Of a DNA stretch of 64,000 nucleotides, positions 36,300 to 44,279 are shown piece by piece. Position 1 is the stretch's first letter. Every line of letters begins with the position of its first letter. A model generated the notes under the pieces. It had not been told where the DNA came from. It searched no databases and saw nothing but the letters and a program-made list of their open reading frames with translations. The translations under genes were made by a program, and so were the position numbers. The stretch comes from Myroides phaeus (GTDB lineage Bacteria; Bacteroidota; Bacteroidia; Flavobacteriales; Flavobacteriaceae): assembly GCF_900099675.1 (NCBI RefSeq), contig NZ_FNDQ01000004.1, positions 62,001 through 126,000 on the forward strand, read 5' to 3'.

Positions 36300-36640
36300 C
36301 ATTTTTGAAAGCTGCGTTTTTCTATTTCTTCTCTTTTCTTTTTGAAAGCTTCGCTTTCAACCTTTACGAAAAATTACATTTTTCTAATGTTCTCTTTTTC
36401 ATTTTTTTCTTGATAAAAAAACGAAACAAAAAAATCAAGGCTCTATTTCTTTAGCGGTCAAACTTGCATTTGACACCTAAATGAAAAAATACGAGCTCCA
36501 CTGCGTTACGCCATTTTTCATTTTGCGGTGTCTGCACGCTGTTTGACGCTCGCTAAACAAATAAGGCCGCCCAGACGCATCGTCAGATAAGTGACGTTTT
36601 TGTACATTAATGATATTTCCTCAATTAGACGCATCGGTTA
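36300..36640 (+). repeat. R2 repeat, right inverted arm of the RteC-like cassette
   Basis: Inverted counterpart of 33640-34030. Includes the purine/pyrimidine-rich GAAAGC words, the TCAAGGCTCTATTTCTTTAG core and the GACGCTCGCTAAACAAATAA end. The open frame at 36248-36454 lies in this repeat and is not a gene. Confidence 0.85.
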
Positions 36641-37005
36641 AATTGTGTTGTCTTCTTTATAATGGTATTTCATCAATTAGACGCATCGGTTAAATTGTGT
36701 TGTCTTCTTTATAATGGTATTTCCTCAATTAGACTCATAGTCAGATAAGTGACGTTTTTGTAGATTAATGATATTTCATCAATTAGACGCATCGGTTAAA
36801 TTGTGTTGTCTTCTTTATAATGGTATTTCATCAATTAGACACATCGGTTAAATTGTGTTGTCTTCTTTACAATGATATTTCATCAATTAGACGCATCGGT
36901 TAAATTGTGTTGTCTTCTTTACAATGATATTTCATCAATTAGACGCATCGGTTAAATTGTGTTGTCTTCTTTATAATGGTATTTCATCAATTTAGACGCA
37001 TCGTT
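36612..37005 (+). repeat. Tandem repeat, about 52-bp unit, six near-identical plus variant units
   Basis: Units begin ATTTCATCAATTAGACGCAT and continue CGGTTAAATTGTGTTGTCTT with a CTTTATAATGGT end. Six are nearly identical. A variant unit with GTCAGATAAGTGACGTTTTT occurs at about 36720-36775, matching the end of the R2 arm. A single related unit lies outside the left arm near 33620-33680. Confidence 0.85.
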
Positions 37006-37017
37006 TTTCACGTTTTA

Positions 37018-37129
37018 CTTTTCACGCATCACGTTTTACGTTTTACGTTTTACGTATATCGGTTCCCCGTTTTCGGTTTCCCGTTTTCAATTATCGGTTC
37101 CCAATTGTCGATATTTTACCAGATTGCCC
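37018..37129 (+). repeat. CGGTT/ACGTTTTACG words and right direct repeat
   Basis: Short CACGTTTTAC and CGGTTTCCCG words run up to the right copy of the 25-bp direct repeat (37105-37129), whose left copy is at 33479-33503. Confidence 0.65.
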
Positions 37130-37148
37130 TTAATTGTGTAATGTTGTT

Positions 37149-37781
37149 TTATTTTTCGTTTAAATTGCGTTTAAAAACGGTATTATTTCTAACATAGGTT
37201 CCTTTTTTCCCCATTTTATTGGGTAAAGCATTCCAAAATGTAATAAACGTGTCTGGTCTATATGTATATTCAATATGATCGATACTTGCTGGAAAATTCT
37301 CGCTTAACGGCATTGTTTCATTCATATTAATATAAATAGCTAATAGCGATTTATCTTTGTTAATTACAAAATAATCTACTACTGTTCGGTCCGCATTTTC
37401 AATGGTTCCAACGTTGTTCTCCCACTTAATCTTAAAGTGATACTCAGCTAACGTTTTCATCATAATAACGACTTCATCCCCTACTATGACAATTTTTTTA
37501 GGGGTGACATCCCATAATTTACGGTCAAACCTCTTGTCTAATACACTTCCGTGTGATCTGAAATATGTGCCCTGAAATGTATAGTTATCTAATAGCGATT
37601 TCCATTCAAAATAGTAAGTAAACTTTTCGTCTTTAGGCATTACAGGAAGGATTACTCCTGGATCTGGTTCGGGGGGGACTATTTCAGGTGGTGGTTTTGA
37701 CGGTCCATCGTCACTTTTACTACATCCTATAGCAAACATAGCTAAAAAAGCTAAGGCTAATATTTTAATCTTATAGTACAT
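37149..37781 (-). CDS. Hypothetical lipoprotein
   Basis: 210 residues from the ATG at 37781 (MYYKIKILALAFLAMFAIGCSKSDD). The alternative start at 37802 falls inside a perfect -7 box, so it is excluded. A proline-rich linker (about 27-45, PPPEIVPPEPDPG) follows the lipidated cysteine. The mature domain is beta-rich with several Tyr/Trp residues; no family is recognised. Possibly lipocalin-like by size, but this cannot be shown. It is the first gene outside the RteC-like cassette on the right. Confidence 0.7.
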   Translation of the reverse strand: MYYKIKILALAFLAMFAIGCSKSDDGPSKPPPEIVPPEPDPGVILPVMPKDEKFTYYFEWKSLLDNYTFQGTYFRSHGSVLDKRFDRKLWDVTPKKIVIVGDEVVIMMKTLAEYHFKIKWENNVGTIENADRTVVDYFVINKDKSLLAIYINMNETMPLSENFPASIDHIEYTYRPDTFITFWNALPNKMGKKGTYVRNNTVFKRNLNEK

Positions 37782-37799
37782 AATCGCGAGTTTTATACT

Positions 37800-37807
37800 C
37801 AAATTTA
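37800..37807 (-). promoter_or_regulatory. Promoter -7 box of the lipoprotein at 37149-37781
   Basis: TAAATTTG on the minus strand matches TAnnTTTG exactly, 18 bases before the ATG at 37781. Confidence 0.6.
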
Positions 37808-38158
37808 TTAGTTAAAAAAATACATTATACTAATCAATATCATAGATTAAATAAATAATATTTCATATATTAAATATTTTTAAGCTTATTTATAAAACAT
37901 ACGCCTTTACAATGGACTTTCGAATTTATTCTAAAACTAATGTAAATTACCTCTAAGTGGCTAAAAATTCCTAAGTTTTACAATACTTTGTTATGTCTTA
38001 AAAGTGTTGTTTTAAAGGGGGGATCATGTAAATTAGTACGACTATTCTGGCACAAAAGGGAAAAGAACAGCTAAAGAAAGGCAAAATTGACATAAATCTT
38101 CTTCTTATTCAACGTGTAGTTATAACAAAAATTTAAACTAATAAAACAGAATACTGCG

Positions 38159-38166
38159 TATATTTG
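38159..38166 (+). promoter_or_regulatory. Promoter -7 box of the thioesterase gene
   Basis: TATATTTG matches TAnnTTTG exactly; it implies a leader of about 125 bases before the ATG at 38299. Confidence 0.5.
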
Positions 38167-38298
38167 CAGCTTACTCTACAAAGAGTGTTTCTTGCGTTAT
38201 TGCGCCTTTTTTGTCTTTTGTTTCCACGGTTATGCCATTGGGTGTATGAAACTAAGAGAATCTTGGATTGCTGCGTACAGATTTTTTAACTTGTAAAA

Positions 38299-38739
38299 AT
38301 GAATCATTATACTATGGAAGGTCAATTAACTAGCAGAGAACTGCGTATTCAAAAGAAAATCAAGGATTCTGAAACTCACGTATTTAAAGCGGTTTTCCCT
38401 GGGCAAACTAATCACCACAATACGATGTTTGGTGGAGCGGTTATGTATATCATGGATGAAATTGCTTTTATGACGGCTACGCGTTTTTGTCGTAAACCTA
38501 TTGTTACGGTTTCTAGTGATAAGGTGGATTTTAATCACCCTATTCCAGCTGGTACATTGGTTGAACTGATTGGTACGGTTACGCGTGTGGGTAGAACGAG
38601 TTTGGATGTTCGCGTTGATGTGTTCGTAGAAAGTATGTATAGAGAAGGTCGCGAAAAAGCTATTACTGGTTCGTTTACGCTTGTAGCGATTAATGAAAGC
38701 AAAAGACCTGTTCCTGTTTTAGACGAGGTGGAGGAATAA
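38299..38739 (+). CDS. Acyl-CoA thioesterase (hotdog fold, YciA-like)
   Basis: 146 residues, single hotdog domain. The N-H-H-N-T-M-FGG...MDEIAFMTATR segment (about 38-62) holds the catalytic aspartate on the long central helix. SSDKVDFNHPIPAGTLVELIGTVTRVGRTSLDVRVDVF matches the CoA-binding strands of the YciA/BFIT acyl-CoA hydrolases. It hydrolyses acyl-CoA to free fatty acid and CoA in the cytoplasm. An alternative start at the second Met (38314) is possible. Followed by a strong terminator; a single-gene unit. Confidence 0.9.
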   Translation: MNHYTMEGQLTSRELRIQKKIKDSETHVFKAVFPGQTNHHNTMFGGAVMYIMDEIAFMTATRFCRKPIVTVSSDKVDFNHPIPAGTLVELIGTVTRVGRTSLDVRVDVFVESMYREGREKAITGSFTLVAINESKRPVPVLDEVEE

Positions 38740-38773
38740 TCTTATGGCTTGATGCTAAAAATTGAATATATAT

Positions 38774-38807
38774 TAGGGACTGTCAAAGATGATGGTCCTT
38801 TTTTTTT
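38774..38807 (+). terminator. Thioesterase terminator, same sequence family as those of galE and nagB
   Basis: Ten-base arms like the terminators at 10962 and 12636, here with an AAGA loop and nine T. It is oriented with its gene in all three cases. Confidence 0.85.
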
Positions 38808-38809
38808 GA

Positions 38810-39150
38810 AAGTGTTGCTTTCAATGTTTCTTTTTTGAAAAACTACGTTTTTCTAATTTCTTTTTTTATGTTTTTACAGCGAGGATTTTATTTTTAACAT
38901 CTTTGAACTGTGAATCTTTGATGTCAAGGCTCTATTTCTTTAACGGTCAAACTTGCATTTGACACCTAAATGAAAAAACACGCTCCACTGCGTTACGTCT
39001 TTTTCATTTTACAGTATCTTCAAACATTTAACGCTTGCTAAATAAATAAGGCCACCACAGACGTATCGGTTGATTTATGGAACTTTCTTTACAATGATGT
39101 TTTATCTTTTGACAATCCGGTTGGTATTGATATTTCGGTTTTCAGTTTTC
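38810..39150 (+). repeat. R2 repeat, copy 3
   Basis: Contains TCAAGGCTCTATTTCTTTAA, CGGTCAAACTTGCATTTGAC and an AACGCTTGCTAAATAAATAA end, more diverged than the cassette arms. Its leading part (TTTTTACAGCGAGGATTTTA) is shared with the copy at 55280-55700. Confidence 0.8.
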
Positions 39151-39159
39151 AAAAAAAAC

Positions 39160-40032
39160 TTACTCCTCATTCATCAACATTTCTACAAAAACTCGTACTG
39201 CCCTCTTCTGATAACTTCCTTTCATCTGAATAATTACGGCTTCACGTTGCATATTTGTATCAGTAATCGGAATTGCTGTTAAATTCTCTTCTCCGCGTAC
39301 TGTGGCGTGGGTTAGTATGGTTTGAAATGCACCTACTTTTACCAGGTCAATCACCGTACTGGTGTGGTTTACTTCTACTGCTATGTGGGGGGTAATCTTG
39401 TATTTCTCAAACTGGCGGTCGATGAAGTTTCGGGTGCTGAATCCTTTGACTGGCATAGCGAGGTCCAGCTTCTCTATTTCCTTTAACTTGATGCCGGGTA
39501 ACTGGGCTAAGGGTGAGTTACTTGCTACAATGAGTGCCATTTCTGAGGTAATTAATGGTTCATAATGAAGGTTTTCTGCGTGTTCTCCATCAAAAAACGT
39601 CAGGGCAAAGTCGATTTGTTGGTTCAACAGATAGTCGATCAATTCATTGGTGGTTCCAAAGGTTACCTCAATCTTTACGCCTGGATGGGCTTGGGCAAAC
39701 ATTTTTAAAGGGGTTAGCACCAACGATTTTAGTCCCCACGTTAATCCAATGCTCAATACCCCTGTTTTGAGCTCGGTTAAATCTTCTAATAATGTCATCC
39801 CATCTTGCGCGGCTTTGATACTGCGTTCTGCGTAAGTGGCAAACATCTCTCCTGCCTCGGTTAGTACAATTCGCTTGCCTATACGGTTAAATAAGGGTTG
39901 CCCCAACTCCTCCTCCAACTGCTTGATTTGCTGTGATAGTGTACTCTGAGTGATGTATAATCGCTTTGCCGCCTCTGTAAAGTTCAGCAACTCTTTGGCT
40001 TTGAGAAAATATCTTAGTTGTCGTAACTCCAT
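39160..40032 (-). CDS. LysR-family transcriptional regulator
   Basis: 290 residues. N-terminal winged helix-turn-helix (LRYFLKAKELLNFTEAAKRLYITQSTLSQQIKQLEEELGQPLFNR, residues 4-48) and a two-lobed effector-binding domain. It is divergent from the MFS transporter gene with 90 bases between them, the usual layout for a regulator and its target, so it probably controls that transporter. The effector is unknown. Confidence 0.93.
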   Translation of the reverse strand: MELRQLRYFLKAKELLNFTEAAKRLYITQSTLSQQIKQLEEELGQPLFNRIGKRIVLTEAGEMFATYAERSIKAAQDGMTLLEDLTELKTGVLSIGLTWGLKSLVLTPLKMFAQAHPGVKIEVTFGTTNELIDYLLNQQIDFALTFFDGEHAENLHYEPLITSEMALIVASNSPLAQLPGIKLKEIEKLDLAMPVKGFSTRNFIDRQFEKYKITPHIAVEVNHTSTVIDLVKVGAFQTILTHATVRGEENLTAIPITDTNMQREAVIIQMKGSYQKRAVRVFVEMLMNEE

Positions 40033-40122
40033 TTGTTAATCGGTATTATCGATTGATATGATAGAAAAATTCCGTTTTACTAATATATAACTTACGCTTA
40101 ACTTTACAAAAAAGAATTTTAG
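40033..40122. promoter_or_regulatory. Divergent LysR/MFS control region with candidate LysR operator
   Basis: Ninety bases contain ATCGGTATTATCGAT and the overlapping TATCGATTGATA, both partial palindromes close to the T-N11-A LysR form. A near -7 box for the transporter, TAACTTTA, lies close to the plus-strand start. Confidence 0.4.
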
Positions 40123-41334
40123 ATGGCGACGACTACGTATACTAACGAGGTGTCAACGGACAGGGCTGTAAAGGGTTCGATCCGTTATAAAAGGATTAAA
40201 TGGTGTATTTTTATGGTTGGGGTGTCGGTTTTTGCACAATTGTACAACTACCAACCACTGTTGTCGGATATCACGCACTTTTTTAGTGTTACCCCGGCAC
40301 AGAGTAGTTACCTCGTTTCGGCTTCGACAATGGGAATGGCGTTTGGTTTACTGCTGTTTGCGTTTATTGCCGATAGTTATCCTCGCAAAGAGGTGATGTT
40401 GTTTTCACTGGTTACTTCTACGGTGCTTACGCTGGGTTCGGCGTGGGTGACAGATTTCTCGCTATTGGTAAACATCAACTTTATAAAGGGTATTTGTATT
40501 TCTGGGGTATCGGCTGTTACGCTGGCTTACCTTGCGGAAGAGATTGATCCTAAGAATATTGGTACGGCAATTAGCTTTTATTTGGCGGGAAATACGTTTG
40601 GTGGAATGTTTGGGCGAATTGTAGCGGCGCTAATCAGTGGTTGGTTTGGCTGGCAAGTGGCGGTATTTAGTATTGGACTAATTGCGATTATTATTGCTCT
40701 TGCGTTTTATGTTTTCTTTCCGGAATCAGCTTTCTTTAGTCCACAAAAGTTGAATTTACAGCATAAATTGGGGCAAATAAAGAGTATTTTTCGCAATGTG
40801 AAATTACTGGCAATGTACGTGGTGGCTATTTGCTTGATGGGTTCGTTTGTGAGTGTGTACAATTTTCTTGGTTTTAAGTTGGAAGCACCGCCTTATAACC
40901 TGCCGCATTACTTGATTGCAATGATCTTTTTGATGTATGCTTTTGGAATTTTCGGCAATATGGTGGCGGGGACGTTGTCTGATAAATATTCGCCTAAAAA
41001 GATCTTGTTGTCGGCATTGGCTTTGATGTTATTGGGAACAATTGCGATGTTTTTAGATAACCTGGTGGTGATTTTACTGGGTTTAACGTTTTTCACTATC
41101 TCTTTTTTCAGTGGACACACCATTGCGAGTCGCGTTGTAACTACTTTAGGACAGGAAGCGAAGAGTTCGGCAACGGCTTTTTACTGGTTCTTTTACTATA
41201 TCGGATCGAGTGTAATTGGTAGTTCTACTGGGGTTTTCGTGAATAATGGTCATTGGAATGGCTTCTTCTTAACTTTGATGGCGTTGTCGGTGATTGCGCT
41301 TGTAACTACGTGGTATGCTACACGAAAGAGGTAA
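40123..41334 (+). CDS. MFS transporter (YnfM-like)
   Basis: 403 residues with 12 predicted TM segments after a polar N-terminal stretch of about 25 residues. The motif-A-like loop reads FAFIADSYPRKEVMLFS (about 85-101), and VAGTLSDKYSPKKILL (about 283-298) repeats it in the second half. Similar to the YnfM/YgaY drug- and sugar-efflux MFS proteins that are paired with LysR regulators. The substrate is unknown; the divergent LysR gene suggests an inducible efflux pump. Confidence 0.88.
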   Translation: MATTTYTNEVSTDRAVKGSIRYKRIKWCIFMVGVSVFAQLYNYQPLLSDITHFFSVTPAQSSYLVSASTMGMAFGLLLFAFIADSYPRKEVMLFSLVTSTVLTLGSAWVTDFSLLVNINFIKGICISGVSAVTLAYLAEEIDPKNIGTAISFYLAGNTFGGMFGRIVAALISGWFGWQVAVFSIGLIAIIIALAFYVFFPESAFFSPQKLNLQHKLGQIKSIFRNVKLLAMYVVAICLMGSFVSVYNFLGFKLEAPPYNLPHYLIAMIFLMYAFGIFGNMVAGTLSDKYSPKKILLSALALMLLGTIAMFLDNLVVILLGLTFFTISFFSGHTIASRVVTTLGQEAKSSATAFYWFFYYIGSSVIGSSTGVFVNNGHWNGFFLTLMALSVIALVTTWYATRKR

Positions 41335-41433
41335 TGTTTTGACGCTTTGGTTGGATATTGATGTGTTTGTTTATCGGTATGTTTCATCGGTACAGACGCG
41401 ATACTCCACGTCTTTGCAATGCACGATTTTGAA

Positions 41434-41467
41434 GGCAAAAAAAAGAGATGTTTTGCAACATCTCTTA
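41434..41467 (-). terminator. Terminator of the first TM2 gene
   Basis: AAGAGATGTT/AACATCTCTT stem followed on the minus strand by eight T, six bases from the stop. Confidence 0.85.
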
Positions 41468-41472
41468 TATGA

Positions 41473-41739
41473 TTAAAACCAGCTTTTTTTATTAGCTTGA
41501 TAAGTTTGGTAAAATTCTTCATCAGATTTAGTTAGGTAAATGATTCCTTCAATAAAGCCAATGATTCCTAATACACCGCAACTACATACACTAATTATTA
41601 ATTGAATAATTCCTTCTTTAGTATATCCTAAATAGAATTTATGAATTCCCAAATAACCGAATATTATTCCTAAAATTCCAGCAAGTACCTTCTTATTTTC
41701 TTGTTGAGGCACATTGCTTCTTTGTGTGTTTTGTTCCAT
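41473..41739 (-). CDS. TM2 domain protein (short)
   Basis: 88 residues. A polar N-terminus of about 16 residues, then the TM2 domain: KKVLAGILGIIFGYLGIHKFYLGYTKEGIIQLIISVCSCGVLGIIGFIEGIIYL, two TM segments joined by the HKFYLGY turn. Function unknown for bacterial TM2 proteins. Closely similar to the longer TM2 gene just upstream, so the two arose by duplication. A perfect -7 box is found upstream. Confidence 0.9.
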   Translation of the reverse strand: MEQNTQRSNVPQQENKKVLAGILGIIFGYLGIHKFYLGYTKEGIIQLIISVCSCGVLGIIGFIEGIIYLTKSDEEFYQTYQANKKSWF

Positions 41740-41758
41740 AATGTTTTATAGTTTTAAT

Positions 41759-41766
41759 CAAAAATA
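41759..41766 (-). promoter_or_regulatory. Promoter -7 box of the short TM2 gene
   Basis: TATTTTTG on the minus strand matches TAnnTTTG; a TTG lies 22 bases upstream. Confidence 0.55.
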
Positions 41767-41954
41767 ACAAAACATCATTGACTAACAATGTATTACAAAA
41801 CAATTTTTTCTTATCTAAAAATAATACGCGTGATAAATTGTCATTTTTTTAGCGGTACACCTCCTCTTCTTCCCTTGTAAATAAAGGGCTGACATAAAAT
41901 TTCATTGCCTTGAAAAAAAAGTGTGATTTTTATAAAAAAGTTACCTTAAAAAAT

Positions 41955-42389
41955 TTAGAACCATCCCTTTTTATTCACCTGATAGGTGTAATAAAATTCT
42001 TCGTCTGACTTTGTCAAATAAACAATTCCTTCAATAATTCCCAAAATCCCTAAAGTACCACACGAGAAAAGAGTGATTAATATCTGGATGATTCCCTCTG
42101 TTGAATAGCCTAAATAAAACTTGTGAACACCCCATGGACCAAGAAAAATACCTAACAATCCGGCAGCCATCTTCTTATTGTCAATTGGCTTCCCATTATT
42201 CCCGTAACCTTGGTAATTTCCGTATCCACCGTTGTTTTGATTACCTTCATTTTGATAGTTTTGACGGTATCCTGAATTTTGGTAACCTTGCTGTTGGCCA
42301 GTGTTTCCGTAGTTGTTTCCTTGCTCTTGATTCTCTTGAGAATACTGGCTTTTACGATTATTATCGTCTGATGGATTTATTAAATGCAT
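41955..42389 (-). CDS. TM2 domain protein with Asn/Gln/Gly/Tyr-rich N-terminus
   Basis: 144 residues. Residues 1-65 are a low-complexity, prion-like N/Q/G/Y-rich segment (GYRQNYQNEGNQNNGGYGNY). The TM2 domain follows (KKMAAGLLGIFLGPWGVHKFYLGYSTEGIIQILITLFSCGTLGILGIIEGIVYL), then a short cytoplasmic tail almost identical to that of the neighbour (KKGWF versus KKSWF). Function unknown. Confidence 0.88.
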   Translation of the reverse strand: MHLINPSDDNNRKSQYSQENQEQGNNYGNTGQQQGYQNSGYRQNYQNEGNQNNGGYGNYQGYGNNGKPIDNKKMAAGLLGIFLGPWGVHKFYLGYSTEGIIQILITLFSCGTLGILGIIEGIVYLTKSDEEFYYTYQVNKKGWF

Positions 42390-42403
42390 ATGTTCTTTTC
42401 ATA

Positions 42404-42411
42404 CAAATATA
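42404..42411 (-). promoter_or_regulatory. Promoter -7 box of the long TM2 gene
   Basis: TATATTTG on the minus strand matches TAnnTTTG exactly, 15 bases before the start, with TTG about 22 bases upstream. Confidence 0.6.
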
Positions 42412-43130
42412 CAATCTTAACAATTTTATGCAATTTTTTTAAAAAAAAGGAACTTGAGTGAGGTATGAAATGGATTGCGTCTTTGCGGAAGCCGATAGGT
42501 ACAAAGTGATATTTCTTGTAAGTTGGGTTTTCAGAAAAACGTCCTAAAAACGTTCTTTTAAACAAATACACTTCCTATTTACTACATATGTCAATAGTGA
42601 GAAAACAACGTCTTAAAACCCCTTTATTTTGCGTTAAACGTTGTGTTGTCGGCTTACAAAGGAACGTGTTTTCTCGTGTTATATTTAATTCTTATAAACT
42701 CGCTAAGTAACAATGACCAAGTGCTTATTGATTGCTATGTATATAGTGAAATCTGTTTAGGGTACTTTTCCCTTTTTGTGTTTGCTCTGATCAAATTGAG
42801 AGGATTCAAAAACACACGCATGAAGAAAAAAACAGTAAAAACTTCACGGTATCCATAATTGATAAAAAGAAACAATTTGTCCGCAAACTACTAATTTGCC
42901 TTTGGGTACTCTTTGTGAAGACATCACTACAATAATTACTTTGGAAAGTGCGTACAATGCCATTTTAACAAGGCTTAAGGGATATATTTTCTGTTTGTGT
43001 TCTATTTGTATGTTTAAACTATTAAAAGTACTTAAATGGTCTTATTTGGGTTTATTTACTTAGAAGTATAGTACAAATAGCATATTTGTACATAATGTCC
43101 GTATTTTTTCTTTTAAAGGTTGTTTGTTGT
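42412..43130. other. Intergenic region without a supported gene
   Basis: About 700 bases. A 71-codon plus frame at 42643-42858 has no recognisable features and no ribosome site. Nothing else is seen except a fragment (GATTGCGTCTTTGCGGAAGC) resembling module C tails. Confidence 0.5.
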
Positions 43131-43134
43131 ACAA

Positions 43135-43772
43135 ATGTGAACCGTGATACGTGATGCGTGATGCGTGATACCTGATGCGAAAACCGGGAACCGGGAACCG
43201 TGATGCGGAAACCGGGAACTGGGAACCGTGATGCGAAAACCGGGAACTGGGAACCGTGATGCGAAAACCGGGAACCGGGAACCGTGATGCGTCGTTGTGG
43301 AAATGGGTTATGCAGGTTTGTTTATAAATAAACAATAGGGGGCGAACACACGGGTTCGCCCGTACGGAGCGCGAGATGTGAGATGCGGGAACCGTGATGC
43401 GGAAACTGGGAACCGAGAACCGGGAACCGTGATACGTGATGCGTGAACCGAAAACCAGGAACTGGAAACCGAGAACTGGGATGCGTCGTTGTGGAAATGG
43501 GTTATGCAGGTTTGTTTATAAATAAACAATAGGGGGCGAACACACGGGTTCGCCCGTACGGAGCGCGAGATGTGAGATGCGTGAACCGTGATGCGGAAAC
43601 TGGGAACCGAGAACCGGGAACCGGGAACCGTGATACGTGATGCGTCGTTGTGGAAATGGGTTATGCAGGTTTGTTTATAAATAAACAATAGGGGGCGAAC
43701 ACACGGGTTCGCCCGTACGGAGCGCGAGATGCGTGATGCGTGAACTGAAAACCGGGAACTGGGAACCGGGAA
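43135..43772 (-). repeat. Repeat block: three module A copies with CGGTTCCC/CGCATCACG words
   Basis: Reverse-oriented module A copies at about 43285-43380, 43480-43572 and 43640-43730, with GGGAACCGTGATGCG-type words between. Two overlapping long open frames (43060-43688) are artefacts of these repeats. Confidence 0.85.
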
Positions 43773-43773
43773 A

Positions 43774-43803
43774 TAAAAAAAGCCTTTCAGTACGAAAGGC
43801 TTC
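43774..43803 (-). terminator. Terminator of the second lipocalin-like lipoprotein
   Basis: AAGCCTTTC/GAAAGGCTT with a five-base loop followed on the minus strand by six T, 36 bases past the stop. Confidence 0.85.
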
Positions 43804-43838
43804 TTTATTTTTTCAAGATTGGTGCGTTACCGCTATGT

Positions 43839-44279
43839 TTATTTGTCAAAAGACACTAATTCTATTTCAATTAAATCTTTATGATTGATCGGTTGAACGA
43901 TTAATTCATTCTTTTTCAACTCTACAATTCTATATTCTTTTTCTCCTCCTTCATCTAAAATCGCTTTAATCACTTTTCCATTTAAATCCCAAGAACCTTT
44001 TTGTTCTTTCAAACTATATTGGTCAATTGCGTGGAATCTTTCTCCATCTATGCTAATTTCAATTGATGATTTTTGATATGCTGATCTCTTTGATGGTTGA
44101 CATTCTTGAGAAAATGCGAAGTGTGCTGCAATCCATTTTCTTTCTAAATTAACATTGTTAATCTCCATTTTTGGGTTGACATCAACTATGTTGTTGTCAT
44201 CTGCATTATTACATCCTACGAATAAGAAATTTACACTAACTAATAATACCCCTACTACCAAATTCATTAAGCTTTTCAT
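43839..44279 (-). CDS. Lipocalin-like lipoprotein, paralogue of the gene at 1415-1852
   Basis: 146 residues from the ATG at 44279 (MKSLMNLVVGVLLVSVNFLFVGC). Lipobox FVGC, then INNVNLERKWIAAHFAFSQECQPSKRSAYQKSSIEISIDGERFHAIDQYSLKEQKGSWDLNGKVI...IEIELVSFDK. The order of strands and the VNLE(R/K)KW, single-Cys, (D)xYSL and IELVS/IELIN motifs match the protein at 1415-1852. A near -7 box (TGTGTTTG) lies at 44313-44320. Function unknown. Confidence 0.72.
   Translation of the reverse strand: MKSLMNLVVGVLLVSVNFLFVGCNNADDNNIVDVNPKMEINNVNLERKWIAAHFAFSQECQPSKRSAYQKSSIEISIDGERFHAIDQYSLKEQKGSWDLNGKVIKAILDEGGEKEYRIVELKKNELIVQPINHKDLIEIELVSFDK

Larger units (their letters stand above)
37782..38298. other. 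Divergent intergenic region
   Basis: About 500 bases with two perfect -7 boxes, one for each flanking gene (37800-37807 minus, 38159-38166 plus). The rest is AT-rich with no open frame. The thioesterase leader would be about 125 bases long; no known riboswitch fold was recognised. Confidence 0.5.

Noticed and set aside
36248-36454. 68-codon frame after the DnaC-like gene
   Set aside because: It translates the pyrimidine-rich end of the right R2 arm.
33640-36640. Complete insertion sequence flanked by terminal inverted repeats
   Set aside because: The inverted repeats are real, but no transposase is encoded between them and no short target-site duplication adjoins the arms, so it is described as a repeat-bounded cassette, not an IS.
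42643-42858. 71-codon plus-strand frame
   Set aside because: Hydrophobic start but no start context or conserved pattern; not distinguishable from chance.
43060-43688. Minus-strand frames of 91 and 126 codons
   Set aside because: Both lie in module A and CGGTTCCC words and share the same repeat-derived peptide as frames at 12.2, 55.7 and 57.6 kb.
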